From: Clostridia bacterium
GTDB taxonomy: Bacteria; Bacillota; Clostridia; Lachnospirales; Lachnospiraceae
DNA length: 35,034 nucleotides
Reading direction: 5' to 3'
Assembly (NCBI GenBank): GCA_003252135.1
Contig: QKDK01000020.1
Location: 1 to 35,034, forward strand
Position 1 is the stretch's first letter; each line of letters starts with the position of its first letter. Of the stretch, positions 9,713 to 19,116 are shown piece by piece. Made by a program: the position numbers and the translations under genes. The notes beneath the pieces are model-generated. The model made no database searches, was not told the origin of the DNA, and saw only the letters and a program-made list of their open reading frames with translations.

Positions 9713-11947
9713 ATGTTCAAAAGAAATTTTCAAAGAGCTGCCGCCATATTTCTTACTCTTTTCTGCTTGACCAGCTTGCTTTCGCTTAGTTTTTCTTCAA
9801 GATCGCAGAAAGACCCGGAAGAAAATTCATCTTCCTGTGTGTATGATGGTGATGAAATCATTATTCTATGGAAAGATGGCACCTATACAGCAGTGCAGAA
9901 CAATGTTCTTTCTGCTTATGCAGACAGACTTGCTGTTATTGAAAATTTTGACGGCGGAACCTTATGCAGAGTATCGAATCCTGAAGATCTTGTTTCTATA
10001 TCTAATGCACTTTCTTATGAATCCTGTATCGAAGTGGCTGAGCCCAATTATGAGCTTTTGCTTATGACCACATCGCAAGCACCTGCTGTTTCCAATGATT
10101 ATTTTTCCTATTCTCAGTGGTCTCTGCATAATACCGGGAGCTATATACGTATTGCAGGATCTTCGACAGGAATCATGAACTCTGCAGCGGACATCGATAT
10201 CGATGCTCCGGAGGGTTGGACTGCTTATGAAGATAGTGTAACAGCGCCAAAAGAGGTAATTATAGCAGTCATTGACACCGGCATTGATTATCAGCATCCG
10301 GATCTGCAGAACTGTATGTGGATCAATGATGAAGAAATTCCAAATGACGGAATCGATAATGATGGGAATGGTTATATTGATGATGTTTATGGCTGGGATT
10401 ATTTTAACGATGACAATACAATTTGTCATTACGAATACAGCGAACGTCTCAATGCAAATGTTGCTCTGCAGACCGATAATGACAATCACGGCACACATAT
10501 CGCTGGTATCATTGCCGCGACCATCAATAATACTATAGGAATTGCTGGCATTGCTTCAGACATGCCCGTAAAACTTATGTCGCTCAAGATTCATAATGGT
10601 GTTGACGGTAAGGGAACGGTCGAAAACGCAGTAAAAGCTATCAAGTATGCCACCATGATGGGCGCTGATATCTGTAATATGAGCTGGGGAACTTCAATAT
10701 ATAGTGCCGCGCTGGAAACAGCCATGAAAGAATCTGACATGCTTTTTGTTGTAGCCGCAGGAAACGGCGGAACAAATAATGATAAGCTTCCTGTTTATCC
10801 GGCCAGTTTCGGACTTGATAATGTCATCTCTACGACTTTCATCGACGCAAACGGCAGTCTGACACAGGAATCTAATTACGGTGTTTCTTCCGTTGATATT
10901 GCTGCTCCAGGCACTGATATATTCAGCACTGTCGTCGGCTCTTATTCCATGATGAGCGGTTCTTCCATGGCAGTTCCTCACGTAGTCGCTGTGGCTGCTA
11001 TGTTTTATTCAGCTGTAGACGGGCTTTACCCATCCAGTGCAAAAGAAATGATCCTTGCAACTTTAAAACCTCTCGATTCCCTGAATGATTATGTTAAATA
11101 TCCCGGAATTCCAAGTCTGTACAATGCAGTTATGGCAATTGAGCAGCTAAAAACTGATAATGAAGCTCCAAGCCTGAAAATATCCTCTGATTTTAACAGT
11201 GAGTATCTCAGACTCATTATTGAAAGTGATGACACCGGCGGGTCAGGACTTCGAATTATGAAATATGCTTATGGCACAAAAACAATGCGAGCATTCCGTC
11301 ATGGAACAGCCGGCGTCACTATAACCGGTAGTTCCATTGATGTACTGAAAGCAGGAACCTATACTTTTTATGCAAGTGACTATGCAGGCAATGAAACTCT
11401 TGTTGCTTATGTTCTCTCCGACGATACAGTTCCTCCATCGATCACACCATCTTCTATGATCAAATATGACTATGGGCAGTTTTCTCTTCTTTTTCGTTTT
11501 GATGATTTGGAAAGCGGTGTAAAACAGGTCAAACTTTTGCCTGGTGAACACAGTATTGCCGATTTTCTTTCTGCTGATTCTGGTACGGTCATGAAGCCCA
11601 CAGACAACCGGCTGTTTCTCAGGCTTGAAGACCCTGGTACCTATACTTTGTATGCCTCAGATTACCGTGGCAATAAAGCAGTTTATGTTTTTGAGCTGAA
11701 ATTCACTGCTACTGAATCCATTCAGCTATCTAAAAAATCGATAAAACTGCCATCAGGTGCAGGTTATCTTATAGAAGCAGTTACCATACCTGTTTCTGCT
11801 ACCGATACTGCTTCCTTTACAAGTTCTGATGAAACTGTTGCATCCGTAAACCGCTGGGGTTATGTTACAGCCATCAGCAAAGGAACTGCAACCATAACTG
11901 TTAAGCGGGGCAATGTCAGCGCGCTGCTGAAAGTAACTGTACCATAA
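9713..11947 (+). CDS. Secreted subtilisin-like serine protease (S8) with C-terminal Ig-like domain
   Basis: A 744-aa extracellular protease. AGGAG before the ATG at 9713 fixes the start; an upstream in-frame ATG has no such site. Signal peptide: RNFQRAA then a hydrophobic stretch to about residue 25. Residues ~40-110 form a propeptide-like region. The catalytic domain has Asp near residue 188 (AVIDTGIDYQHPDLQ), His near 259 (DNHGTHIAGIIAA), the oxyanion Asn in VVAAGNGG, and Ser near 418 (MSGSSMAVPH). A DGIDNDGNGYIDD insertion is a likely calcium loop. Then come two Ig-like/beta-rich segments (YTFYASDYAGNE and YTLYASDYRGNK) and a C-terminal Big_2-type domain from about residue 668 (TITVKRGNVSALLKVTV). 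No sortase motif is visible, so it is probably released. It heads a three-gene plus-strand operon. Confidence 0.93.
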   Translation: MFKRNFQRAAAIFLTLFCLTSLLSLSFSSRSQKDPEENSSSCVYDGDEIIILWKDGTYTAVQNNVLSAYADRLAVIENFDGGTLCRVSNPEDLVSISNALSYESCIEVAEPNYELLLMTTSQAPAVSNDYFSYSQWSLHNTGSYIRIAGSSTGIMNSAADIDIDAPEGWTAYEDSVTAPKEVIIAVIDTGIDYQHPDLQNCMWINDEEIPNDGIDNDGNGYIDDVYGWDYFNDDNTICHYEYSERLNANVALQTDNDNHGTHIAGIIAATINNTIGIAGIASDMPVKLMSLKIHNGVDGKGTVENAVKAIKYATMMGADICNMSWGTSIYSAALETAMKESDMLFVVAAGNGGTNNDKLPVYPASFGLDNVISTTFIDANGSLTQESNYGVSSVDIAAPGTDIFSTVVGSYSMMSGSSMAVPHVVAVAAMFYSAVDGLYPSSAKEMILATLKPLDSLNDYVKYPGIPSLYNAVMAIEQLKTDNEAPSLKISSDFNSEYLRLIIESDDTGGSGLRIMKYAYGTKTMRAFRHGTAGVTITGSSIDVLKAGTYTFYASDYAGNETLVAYVLSDDTVPPSITPSSMIKYDYGQFSLLFRFDDLESGVKQVKLLPGEHSIADFLSADSGTVMKPTDNRLFLRLEDPGTYTLYASDYRGNKAVYVFELKFTATESIQLSKKSIKLPSGAGYLIEAVTIPVSATDTASFTSSDETVASVNRWGYVTAISKGTATITVKRGNVSALLKVTVP

Positions 11948-11967
11948 TATAAAGAGGGGTCAATTAC

Positions 11968-12336
11968 ATGAAAAAAAATGATCTGCTGCTCATTCTTGGG
12001 TTTTTAGCTGCTGCTTTGCTGCTCTATGGTATTTATCATGTTTTTTTTGCTCAGGACGGCGCAAATGTTATTGTAACAGTTGACGGTACCGAGTATGCAG
12101 TTTTATCACTTACTGACAGCACAGTTCTTAAAATAACAGGCGTTAACGGAGAAAATACTTTGGTCATCGAGAACGGGGCTGCATATATCTCTGATGCAGA
12201 TTGTCCTGATCAATTATGTACTTTTCATAAGCCTATTTCCAAAAATGGTGAATCTATTATCTGTATGCCTAACCGGATTGTTATTAAGGTAGTGAAGGCA
12301 ACATCCGCAGCCGATCTGGATGCAATAGCAAACTAA
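11968..12336 (+). CDS. Membrane-anchored NusG domain II (NusG_II) protein
   Basis: 122 aa. One N-terminal transmembrane segment (LLLILGFLAAALLLYGIYHV), then an extracytoplasmic beta domain ending with CPDQLCTFHKPISKNGESII and CMPNRIVIKV. The CPD-x-C and C-x-PNR-hydrophobic pattern is typical of NusG_II proteins. These are unrelated in role to NusG itself and are commonly found next to Gx transporter genes, as here (20 bp before the next gene). The three cysteines suggest disulfide or cofactor chemistry, but the function is unknown. AGAGGGG precedes the ATG. Confidence 0.85.
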   Translation: MKKNDLLLILGFLAAALLLYGIYHVFFAQDGANVIVTVDGTEYAVLSLTDSTVLKITGVNGENTLVIENGAAYISDADCPDQLCTFHKPISKNGESIICMPNRIVIKVVKATSAADLDAIAN

Positions 12337-12355
12337 GTAAAGGAAGTCAAGAAAC

Positions 12356-12865
12356 ATGATGAAACATAAAAGTAAAAAGGTCGCAGTCTTTGGGATGATG
12401 ATAGCGCTTGCCTTTATACTGTCCTACATTGAATCCCTGCTTCCTCCGCTGATCACTGCACTTCCAGGTATGAAGATCGGACTGGCCAATCTGGTAATCG
12501 TTGTCTGTCTGTATCTGCTTGGTTCGAAGGAAGCATTTATTCTTACTATTTTCAGAGTTCTTCTTGTTGCATTTACCTTTGGTAATTTTACCATGATGCT
12601 TTTTAGTGCTGCCGGAGCTGTGTTAAGTTTTCTGGTTATGTTTCTGTTGAAAATGACCAAAAAGTTCAGCACGATCGGTATCAGCTGCGCCGGCGGAGTC
12701 GCGCACAATATCGGGCAGATGCTTGTGGCATATTTTACCCTTGGAGCCAGCCTGCTGTACTACCTTCCGTTCCTGTTTATCAGCGGCTGTATCAGTGGTA
12801 TTTTGATCGGCATTGCCGGTGCAGTGCTTTTAAAACATCTTCCAAAGAATCTTATAAATCCTTAG
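12356..12865 (+). CDS. Gx transporter family protein (heptaprenyl diphosphate synthase component I-like)
   Basis: 169-aa integral membrane protein with about five or six hydrophobic segments. The N-terminus, VAVFGMMIALAFILSYIESL, followed by LPPLITALPGMKIGLANLVI, is characteristic of this ECF-S-like family. Despite the old family name it lacks prenyl synthase motifs; a substrate-binding membrane component is the likelier role. It pairs with the NusG_II gene upstream, a conserved association, and its transcript ends at the terminator at 12889-12934. The substrate is not known. Confidence 0.85.
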   Translation: MMKHKSKKVAVFGMMIALAFILSYIESLLPPLITALPGMKIGLANLVIVVCLYLLGSKEAFILTIFRVLLVAFTFGNFTMMLFSAAGAVLSFLVMFLLKMTKKFSTIGISCAGGVAHNIGQMLVAYFTLGASLLYYLPFLFISGCISGILIGIAGAVLLKHLPKNLINP

Positions 12866-12888
12866 GAATGTAGCATATGAACGCAAAA

Positions 12889-12934
12889 ATACGATGATAC
12901 CAGACCAGCTTGCGCTTATCCGGGTCATCGTATT
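12889..12934. terminator. Bidirectional terminator between convergent operons
   Basis: AATACGATGA (12889-12898) pairs with TCATCGTATT (12925-12934). T-rich sequence follows on the plus strand and TTTTT on the minus strand, serving both the protease-Gx operon and the ABC operon. Confidence 0.8.
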
Positions 12935-12962
12935 CTTTGCTCTTCTTTCTTCCAGTTTCTAT

Positions 12963-14297
12963 TTACCCTTCCGTTCGCATTGCCTCAATCGCACTGATCT
13001 TGGTCGCTCTGTTTGCAGGGAGATATCCAGATACAATACCTACCAGCATTGCAAATCCCATTGCTACAAAAGGCATCCAGATGTATATTCTTGAAAATCC
13101 TCCTGAACTGTTGCCATACATATAACTGGTTTCCAGCAGGGATTCAAACAGAGGAGCACCATATTTGTTGATCAGCCACGACAGAAGATAGCTCAGCATG
13201 ATTCCTAATGCCCCACCGATCAGTCCTATCAAAGCAGCTTCAAAGAGAAACAGCTTCCTGATGTCTTTCAGCATACAGCCAAGCACCTTCATAATACCTA
13301 TTTCCTTGGTTCTTTCATATATAGACATGATCATTGTGTTTGCAATATTGATCGCAGAAACAAGCATCGCTACACCGCCAATTGCACCAAGTACGATCTG
13401 CAGCATTTTAGCTGTCTGAAGCATCGGTTCAATGTACTGCATATCACTGCTGCTTTCATAACCAAGCTCTTTAATAGCATCCTGAACCGCAGTTACATTT
13501 TCCATGTTATCGACATTGACCTGAATCTGATTGTATTCATTCAATGATGCTATTGCTTTCTTTCTGTCTTCCAGTTTCAGCGTGTTCGCATACTTGGTAT
13601 ACATTTCCTTAAAGTAATTGAGATCCATCCAGACATTATAGTTATACATCCAGTTCTCGCTCTCTTCCATGACTGCATAGCTTTTTATTACCTGTGAAAA
13701 CGCTTTTTTATTTTCATTGACAGTATAATCAGAAAAAGTAAAGGTGATAGTATCACGATCCCAGTCTACTGTCTTCGAATTATTCGTACGGGCCTCCCAG
13801 TTATAGAACTGATCTGTTTTGGCCTGATTTCCGAATACAATGATGTCATTCTTTTCCGGTGTCGGATACTCTCCCTGTATCAGCGCAGGAAATCCAAAGC
13901 TTTCATAGGTTGTACTATCCATCGCATACACCTGCATATACGCTGAATACTTGCCGCAATTAAGCTGCACAGACTTTATGATCATACCGCCTACCGATGC
14001 AACATGCTCAATCCCTTTTATGGAATCAACCAGTTCGGCGTTCAGTGTCTGTGTTCCGGAATCTATATAATTACCTTCATCATCATAATGTACTGCATAA
14101 GTGTCAACGGTTATAACTGTCATGCTCCCGTTTTCCATGACCTGCTCAATAAAGCTGTCGCGCATACCGTAGCCAATAGAAAACATGATGACGATTGATA
14201 TTGTACCAATGACCATACCTATAACAGTCAATGCTGTTCTCGCTTTCCGGCGAAAGAGGTTTCGCAGCCCCATTTTGACCAAGTCACTAAATTTCAT
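12963..14297 (-). CDS. ABC transporter permease, MacB/FtsX type
   Basis: 444 aa from the ATG at 14297. An ATG nine bases upstream is possible, but the AAGGA spacing favours 14297. One N-terminal helix (TALTVIGMVIGTISIVIMFS) follows the basic segment GLRNLFRRKARTAL. A large extracytoplasmic domain (about 50-280) and three C-terminal helices follow, with ANTMIMSIYERTKEIGIMKVLGC, the FtsX/MacB signature loop, broken here only by description length. Such permeases transmit ATP-driven conformational change to an outside domain rather than moving solute through a channel. The start overlaps the stop of the upstream small protein by 11 bp, implying translational coupling. Last gene of the ABC operon. 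Confidence 0.92.
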   Translation of the reverse strand: MKFSDLVKMGLRNLFRRKARTALTVIGMVIGTISIVIMFSIGYGMRDSFIEQVMENGSMTVITVDTYAVHYDDEGNYIDSGTQTLNAELVDSIKGIEHVASVGGMIIKSVQLNCGKYSAYMQVYAMDSTTYESFGFPALIQGEYPTPEKNDIIVFGNQAKTDQFYNWEARTNNSKTVDWDRDTITFTFSDYTVNENKKAFSQVIKSYAVMEESENWMYNYNVWMDLNYFKEMYTKYANTLKLEDRKKAIASLNEYNQIQVNVDNMENVTAVQDAIKELGYESSSDMQYIEPMLQTAKMLQIVLGAIGGVAMLVSAINIANTMIMSIYERTKEIGIMKVLGCMLKDIRKLFLFEAALIGLIGGALGIMLSYLLSWLINKYGAPLFESLLETSYMYGNSSGGFSRIYIWMPFVAMGFAMLVGIVSGYLPANRATKISAIEAMRTEG

Positions 14298-14583
14298 AAA
14301 GATCATATCCTTTTTTTATTCTTTTTTTTGCGAGTAAAATTCCAAGAACGACTGCAACAGCAAGCATAATTGCCGAGATACCGCCAATAAAGAGCCAGGA
14401 TGAAAGCAACGGATCCTTGACACTTGTTTCTACTCCCGTCATGTCATCTACAATTGTACCTTCACTGGTTCCGTCATAGCTGCCCTCTCCTACAAATCCA
14501 TCATCAATCGAAATCATCGTATCTCCTGAATTTACCAATACTTCCGATGTTCCTGCTGCAGCTTTCATAAGTGACATTTCCAT
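14287..14583 (-). CDS. Small single-span membrane protein of the ABC operon
   Basis: 98 aa, no recognised family. The first ~50 residues are acidic and Gly/Ser/Thr-rich and probably lie outside the membrane. One transmembrane helix (LFIGGISAIMLAVAVVLGIL) and a short basic tail (KKRIKKGY) follow. Just before the helix, KDPLLSSWLFIG closely resembles KEPILPVWLFIA before the C-terminal helix of the 843-aa protein encoded upstream, as if the two share an anchor module. It overlaps the permease start. It lacks an obvious signal peptide. It may be an accessory subunit of the transporter. Confidence 0.75.
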   Translation of the reverse strand: MEMSLMKAAAGTSEVLVNSGDTMISIDDGFVGEGSYDGTSEGTIVDDMTGVETSVKDPLLSSWLFIGGISAIMLAVAVVLGILLAKKRIKKGYDLYEI

Positions 14584-14609
14584 AATGTTCTCCTTTCATT
14601 TTCATCGAT

Positions 14610-17141
14610 CTATGCGTCTTTTTCTTCTTTTTCCATTTTCTTGCGCATCTTTGATTTATACACAGTTAGCATAATACCGCGTGCTACAAAAATAAATATA
14701 ACAAAGGCTGCAGCTTCAACAGCTATAAAGAGCCATACCGGAAGAATCGGTTCCTTTGCAGTTACCACTGTTCCCGGATCAATATACCCTCCGTCATCCG
14801 GATATCCGCCATTGCTGCCGTCATCCCAGCTTGTAGCAGGAGAAACATACGTGGTATATTCTGTTGTTTTCGTTACTTCATTTCCATTGCTGTCTTCAAA
14901 GTGGATAACAATATTGCATGCTGCATCTCCTTCAATCGTTGGCATTGCCTCAAGCTCGGCATATTCAGCACTGCCTGCTGCTACCGTTCCGATATAATAC
15001 ATGGTGCCAGTCGTCAGAGAAAAATCTCCTTCTACGGTTGCATATACATTATTCAATGCAGATCTTCCCATGTTATAGAACTCAAAGGTCAGAGCACAGT
15101 TGGAGTTTACGACCGGCGAACCATAGGTATATGCATCATAAACAGATATATTCTGTACGACTGGTCTTGCGTTCTCAACTGCCGTCAGTTTTATACTGTT
15201 ATGCTCTGAAACTCCGCCATTTTCCTGATCACTCTGTGACATGTTATCATATTCATATTCTACAAGAATTGTCAGGTCATATGTTCCGGTTGTTGCATCA
15301 GAACGAACCTTTAAATTCATTGTATTCTCACTCTCTTCGCCTGCTGCAATGCTGCTGATATAAAAGCTGTTCGAGCCCTGGCTTGCAGAGAATACGTTAT
15401 CTGTCTGACTGATGGTCACTTTAATGTTCTTCGCTGCTTTTGTTGTATTGGTATTTTTTATTGTAAAGATAAAGTCAAATGTCGAACCAGCAGTAAGCTG
15501 ATCTTCATTTGTCTTATAATCGCTGATGATCAGCTTTGGTTTTGTGGTATCTACCACTACTGCGTCATTTTGAACATTTAATATATAAATCGATGCTGTC
15601 TCATCATGCGAGTTTCCATCAGCATCTTTATAGGAGTATGCAAGATTCAGGGCATTTAATCCGGTCGGAATGCTTTTACCAACTGTGAAATTCAAGGTTA
15701 CAGCTTTGCTCTCGCCAGCAGCTATTGTTCCGATTACCTGGTAAGGTTCCGAATTGATTGGTTCAAAGCTTGCATTGGATAGTCCGGTTCCGGCAATCTT
15801 AACACCGGTGATGTCTTTATTGCCGTTATTTATCATATTGAAGGATACAGACAATGTATCTCCCGGTTTTGGCATTGATGGTGACTGGCTTACATTCTCA
15901 ATGATCACTTCTGTTTCTGTTTTGTCTTCGTCTGCCTCTTCTTGTTTTGTGATTGTCAGATAAACTGTGATTTCAGCTGTCTTCAGTACCTTGTCGCTGT
16001 CTGTATAGGTCGCCTTCAGAGTGATCTCACGCAATCCGGCAGCGGCATCCTTTGCTATCATAAAAGGAATTGAAACTTCAGTCTTCTCGCCTGCCACAAG
16101 GTCTTTGGCAGATACTTTTTCAGTCTTTGACAAGGGGATAATGCCATTGGCAACACCAACACCTTCTGTTGCCATGACTGATATCTCTTTTGCAGATTTT
16201 AGTCCTGTATTTTTTATACTTATCGATAAATCTACATTTTCACCGGCTACAGCACTGGTATTAAACTCTACTGCCTGCAGAACAAGATTGGCGGCATCTG
16301 ATGCTACATTTTCAGTCGTTCCAACTGTTACATAGACACTTCGTTCAGAAGTCTGGCTGACACCATCGCTGTTTTTGTATGTGAATTTAAACACAATAGT
16401 TTTAAATCCTGCTTCAGCTGTTGGCAGTACAGTTAAAGGAATCGTCAGTGCCTGCGTCTCACCTGATGACAGATCACCGATTTTCACACTGTCACCAGTG
16501 TATGATGCAACAATTGAACCATCGCTTGAAACTGCACTCAGATAAATATTATAAGCTTCGAGTTCTCCTTCATTTTCAACATCAAAATTCAATGTAAAAT
16601 TACCGTCAACAATAACATCGCTCAAATTATATACAACATTTTTCAGGGTAAGCTGTGCAGGTTCTTTTTCCACTAATACTTTTGTATTGATACTCAATGT
16701 CTCTTCAACCGGAGTTGTAACGACTTCACTGTCTACCGTTGTATAATGATTATAATTAAAAGTAATATCAATAGGATATGTACCGATTGATGTTGTTTCT
16801 TTTATTGTCACATCAAATTCAATATATGTAATTTCATCCTTTTTTATCATAGTAATCTCACTAATGCTATTATCCTTTGATAAAGTAACACTGCTGGATG
16901 AAGTGATAAATGCGGAGTCTGATGACACAGATATATCTGGTGTCGTAATATTATAGCTGGCTGCTTCTACAGGGATTTTAAAATGTGTCGTTTCTCCCGG
17001 GATAACAGTATAGTACGCCTGTGTATCTTCACCTAATCTTACATTGGTCGTAACCGCCTTTGATACTGTCGGCGTCTGACCAAATCCTCCTAACAACAAT
17101 GCTGAAATCAGCATAAGCACAACTGCTTTTTTAAATTTCAT
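14610..17141 (-). CDS. Large cell-surface protein with CARDB-like repeats and a C-terminal membrane anchor
   Basis: 843 aa. The signal peptide (KKAVVLMLISALLLGGF) ends near residue 30. An N-terminal beta domain (about 35-150) is followed by about five CARDB/NEW3-type Ig-like units with the recurring pattern DFxxNxG: they begin near LTLKNVVYNLS, LVLQAVEFNTS, VIIENVSQSPS, LIISDYKTNED and PVVQNISVYDA. A Gly/Asp/Pro-rich linker leads to one transmembrane helix (VWLFIAVEAAAFVIFIFVAR) and a Lys/Glu tail. Proteins of this kind (COG1361-like) are known next to MacB/FtsX-type ABC transporters and are thought to be surface partners; that role is inferred here. It starts 3 bp after the ATPase stop. Confidence 0.85.
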   Translation of the reverse strand: MKFKKAVVLMLISALLLGGFGQTPTVSKAVTTNVRLGEDTQAYYTVIPGETTHFKIPVEAASYNITTPDISVSSDSAFITSSSSVTLSKDNSISEITMIKKDEITYIEFDVTIKETTSIGTYPIDITFNYNHYTTVDSEVVTTPVEETLSINTKVLVEKEPAQLTLKNVVYNLSDVIVDGNFTLNFDVENEGELEAYNIYLSAVSSDGSIVASYTGDSVKIGDLSSGETQALTIPLTVLPTAEAGFKTIVFKFTYKNSDGVSQTSERSVYVTVGTTENVASDAANLVLQAVEFNTSAVAGENVDLSISIKNTGLKSAKEISVMATEGVGVANGIIPLSKTEKVSAKDLVAGEKTEVSIPFMIAKDAAAGLREITLKATYTDSDKVLKTAEITVYLTITKQEEADEDKTETEVIIENVSQSPSMPKPGDTLSVSFNMINNGNKDITGVKIAGTGLSNASFEPINSEPYQVIGTIAAGESKAVTLNFTVGKSIPTGLNALNLAYSYKDADGNSHDETASIYILNVQNDAVVVDTTKPKLIISDYKTNEDQLTAGSTFDFIFTIKNTNTTKAAKNIKVTISQTDNVFSASQGSNSFYISSIAAGEESENTMNLKVRSDATTGTYDLTILVEYEYDNMSQSDQENGGVSEHNSIKLTAVENARPVVQNISVYDAYTYGSPVVNSNCALTFEFYNMGRSALNNVYATVEGDFSLTTGTMYYIGTVAAGSAEYAELEAMPTIEGDAACNIVIHFEDSNGNEVTKTTEYTTYVSPATSWDDGSNGGYPDDGGYIDPGTVVTAKEPILPVWLFIAVEAAAFVIFIFVARGIMLTVYKSKMRKKMEKEEKDA

Positions 17142-17144
17142 TCC

Positions 17145-18125
17145 CTAACCCTCTGCTTTCTGTAAATTAATAACGTTATCCCCTGTTTCTTCTTTGTTCT
17201 CCTGGTCTATCTGGATTTTCTGGTCCTTCTGATTTACCTGGCTCTCCTGCCTTTTCTGGTTTTCCTGGATCTCCTGACTTTCCTGGATCTCCTGGTTTTC
17301 CTGGTCTATCTGGATCTCCTGGTCTATCTGGATTTTCTGGTTTTCCTGACTTTCTTCGTTTTCCTGTGAATGATCGATTTCTTCAACGCTAGTAATTTTT
17401 CCGTCAAATACACGAATGATTCGATCAGCATATTCTGCAAGCTTGTTGTCATGAGTTACCATTACTATTGTCTGTTTGTTAGCTTTTGCCATACCACGGA
17501 TCAACTCCATAACTTCTTTGGTTGTCTTGGAATCAAGATTTCCGGTCGGTTCATCTGCGAAAACAATCTCCGGGCTTGCAACAAAGGCTCTTGCAATACC
17601 TACTCTCTGCTGCTGTCCACCGCTCATCTCCTTTGGCTTATGCTTAATACGCTCCTCCAGACCAACCTTTTTCAGCATATCGAACGCCATTTTTCGCCTT
17701 TTCCTTGAGGGAACCCGCTTAAATACAAGCGGAAATTCAACATTTTCAAGAGCTGTCATGGAATTTAAAAGGTTATACGACTGAAACACAAAACCAAGAT
17801 AGCGCTGCCTGAACTTTGCCAGACGATTTTCGCTCATACTGTGTATATTCTTTCCCTTGATCATAATCTGACCGGAAGTCGCTTTCTCAATCCCCGCCAT
17901 AAGGTTCAGTAAAGTCGATTTACCGGAGCCAGAAGTACCGACCAGACAGCAGAACTCTCCTTTGTAAATGTCAAAACTGACATCATCTACTGCACATATC
18001 CTCTCCGCACCCATTCGATAGATCTTCTTCACGCTCTTTAGAACAATGACCTTCTCTCGTTCATTCACCTGAGTCATCTTTTTTTCATTAAGACTCATAT
18101 CTTTCTTTTCCTTTTCATTTTGCAC
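17145..18125 (-). CDS. ABC transporter ATPase with a Q-rich repeat tail
   Basis: 326 aa. Residues ~25-245 are a LolD/MacB-type nucleotide-binding domain with every motif present: Walker [11 protein letters not shown]-loop [10 protein letters not shown], signature MSGGQQQR, Walker [10 protein letters not shown]-loop GNLDS and switch His in VMVTHD. After residue ~250 comes a ~60-residue low-complexity tail of Q-x-x tripeptides ([15 protein letters not shown]), encoded by a 9-bp tandem repeat; ATPases of this family normally stop before it. The frame starts at GTG 18125 with AGGAG 13 nt away; an ATG at 18098 with AAGGA is an alternative. First gene of the four-gene operon. Confidence 0.92.
   Translation of the reverse strand: MQNEKEKKDMSLNEKKMTQVNEREKVIVLKSVKKIYRMGAERICAVDDVSFDIYKGEFCCLVGTSGSGKSTLLNLMAGIEKATSGQIMIKGKNIHSMSENRLAKFRQRYLGFVFQSYNLLNSMTALENVEFPLVFKRVPSRKRRKMAFDMLKKVGLEERIKHKPKEMSGGQQQRVGIARAFVASPEIVFADEPTGNLDSKTTKEVMELIRGMAKANKQTIVMVTHDNKLAEYADRIIRVFDGKITSVEEIDHSQENEESQENQKIQIDQEIQIDQENQEIQESQEIQENQKRQESQVNQKDQKIQIDQENKEETGDNVINLQKAEG
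17199..17369 (-). repeat. 9-bp minisatellite inside the ATPase gene
   Basis: Roughly nineteen degenerate 9-bp units, each starting with a glutamine codon (CTG on the plus strand), encode Q-x-x tripeptides. Longer blocks recur nearly identically, for example the stretches around 17200 and 17320 that both read CCTGGTCTATCTGGATTTTC. Units of 9 bp keep the frame if copy number changes. Confidence 0.85.
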
Positions 18126-18430
18126 TCACTCACCAACTCTCCTAATCTATACGAAAAAGAATTTCCAAACCTTTAGACGAAGCATCTTTATCAAAAGTTT
18201 CAACAAAAATCATATTTTGTAAAATAATTTATTTCCTGTTATGTTTTATATTATTCCTGTTTTTCCCATATTATTCTTTCTGTGTTCCTTAACTAACCGT
18301 TTGTGTTGTTCTGATTCGGTCGTTCGACAGCTTCGACATAATTGGAGCAATTTTGAGCCAATTTGACTATAGCAAATCAGGGATTGGAACGGCACACCTA
18401 TCCCCTCGCAGTAATATGTTTTCCTGCTTT
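18126..18430. other. Intergenic region without a clear feature
   Basis: About 300 bp, AT-rich next to the ABC operon. It should contain the minus-strand promoter of the ATPase operon, but I find no well-spaced sigma-A boxes. No RNA gene or repeat is recognised. Confidence 0.5.
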
Positions 18431-18464
18431 AAGAAAGAGCCAGACTAACAAAGCAGCCTGGCTC
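18431..18464 (-). terminator. Terminator of the HPt-kinase operon
   Basis: GAGCCAG (18437-18443) pairs with CTGGCTC (18458-18464); on the minus strand it is followed by TTTCTT. It lies just downstream of the cytidylate-kinase-like gene. Confidence 0.65.
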
Positions 18465-18487
18465 CAACACTCATTTTATTTACCGTT

Positions 18488-19102
18488 TCAGTTACACTTT
18501 TGCACATATTCCTTAATACAAGCTGCTGCATTATCAATACCGACTGCTGCACTGTTTAAGGAAAGATGATAATTCTCTGCCTTTCCCCATTTCTCACATG
18601 CATGATAATTGTAATAATTCGCTCTTCTTTTATCAACCTTTAATACCGTTTCTTCAATCTTTTCTTCAGCCAGGTTATCAATCCTTCTGGCGCGTTCGAT
18701 TCTGAACGGAAGGTCAGCCCAGATAAATACATGAATTACATTATCAAGGTCCTTTAAAATATAATCAGCACATCGTCCTACAATCACGCAGGGTCCCTCT
18801 GCTGCTACCTTGCGGATCACTGCTGCCTGTGCCAGATAGATCCTGTCATCCAGTGATAAATGCGAAAAACCAAGATCCTGATTACCGAATGAATTCATGC
18901 CCATGGCAATGGAATATAACAGACTGTTTGATGCTTTACTTTCAGCTACACGAAATGCTTCTTCAGCAAACCCGCTTTCTTTAGCTGCTCTGGTAATGAG
19001 TTCATTATCATAGAAAGGTATGTTGAGCATCTCTGACAGTTTTCTTCCGATTTCTCTGCCACCGCTTCCGTATTGTCTGCTTATGGTAATTACTTTGTTC
19101 AT
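18488..19102 (-). CDS. Cytidylate kinase-like family protein
   Basis: 204 aa, P-loop nucleotide kinase fold. It begins MNKVITISRQYGSGGREIGR, where the glycine-rich loop is the phosphate-binding P-loop of this family, followed by LNIPFYDNELI. VIVGRCADYIL near residue 100 and RRANYYNYHACEKWG near 165 resemble the core and lid region. It differs from the housekeeping cytidylate kinase (cmk), and its substrate is not established. The open frame begins at 19108, but AGGAGG is better spaced for the ATG at 19102. It is 14 bp after the HPt gene and shares its promoter. Confidence 0.85.
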   Translation of the reverse strand: MNKVITISRQYGSGGREIGRKLSEMLNIPFYDNELITRAAKESGFAEEAFRVAESKASNSLLYSIAMGMNSFGNQDLGFSHLSLDDRIYLAQAAVIRKVAAEGPCVIVGRCADYILKDLDNVIHVFIWADLPFRIERARRIDNLAEEKIEETVLKVDKRRANYYNYHACEKWGKAENYHLSLNSAAVGIDNAAACIKEYVQKCN

Positions 19103-19116
19103 ACACATACACCTCC

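Noticed and set aside
17199-17369. Q-rich tail as a frameshift artefact
   Set aside because: The tripeptide pattern keeps one frame throughout and the gene ends normally 3 bp before the next start, so it reads as genuine coding.
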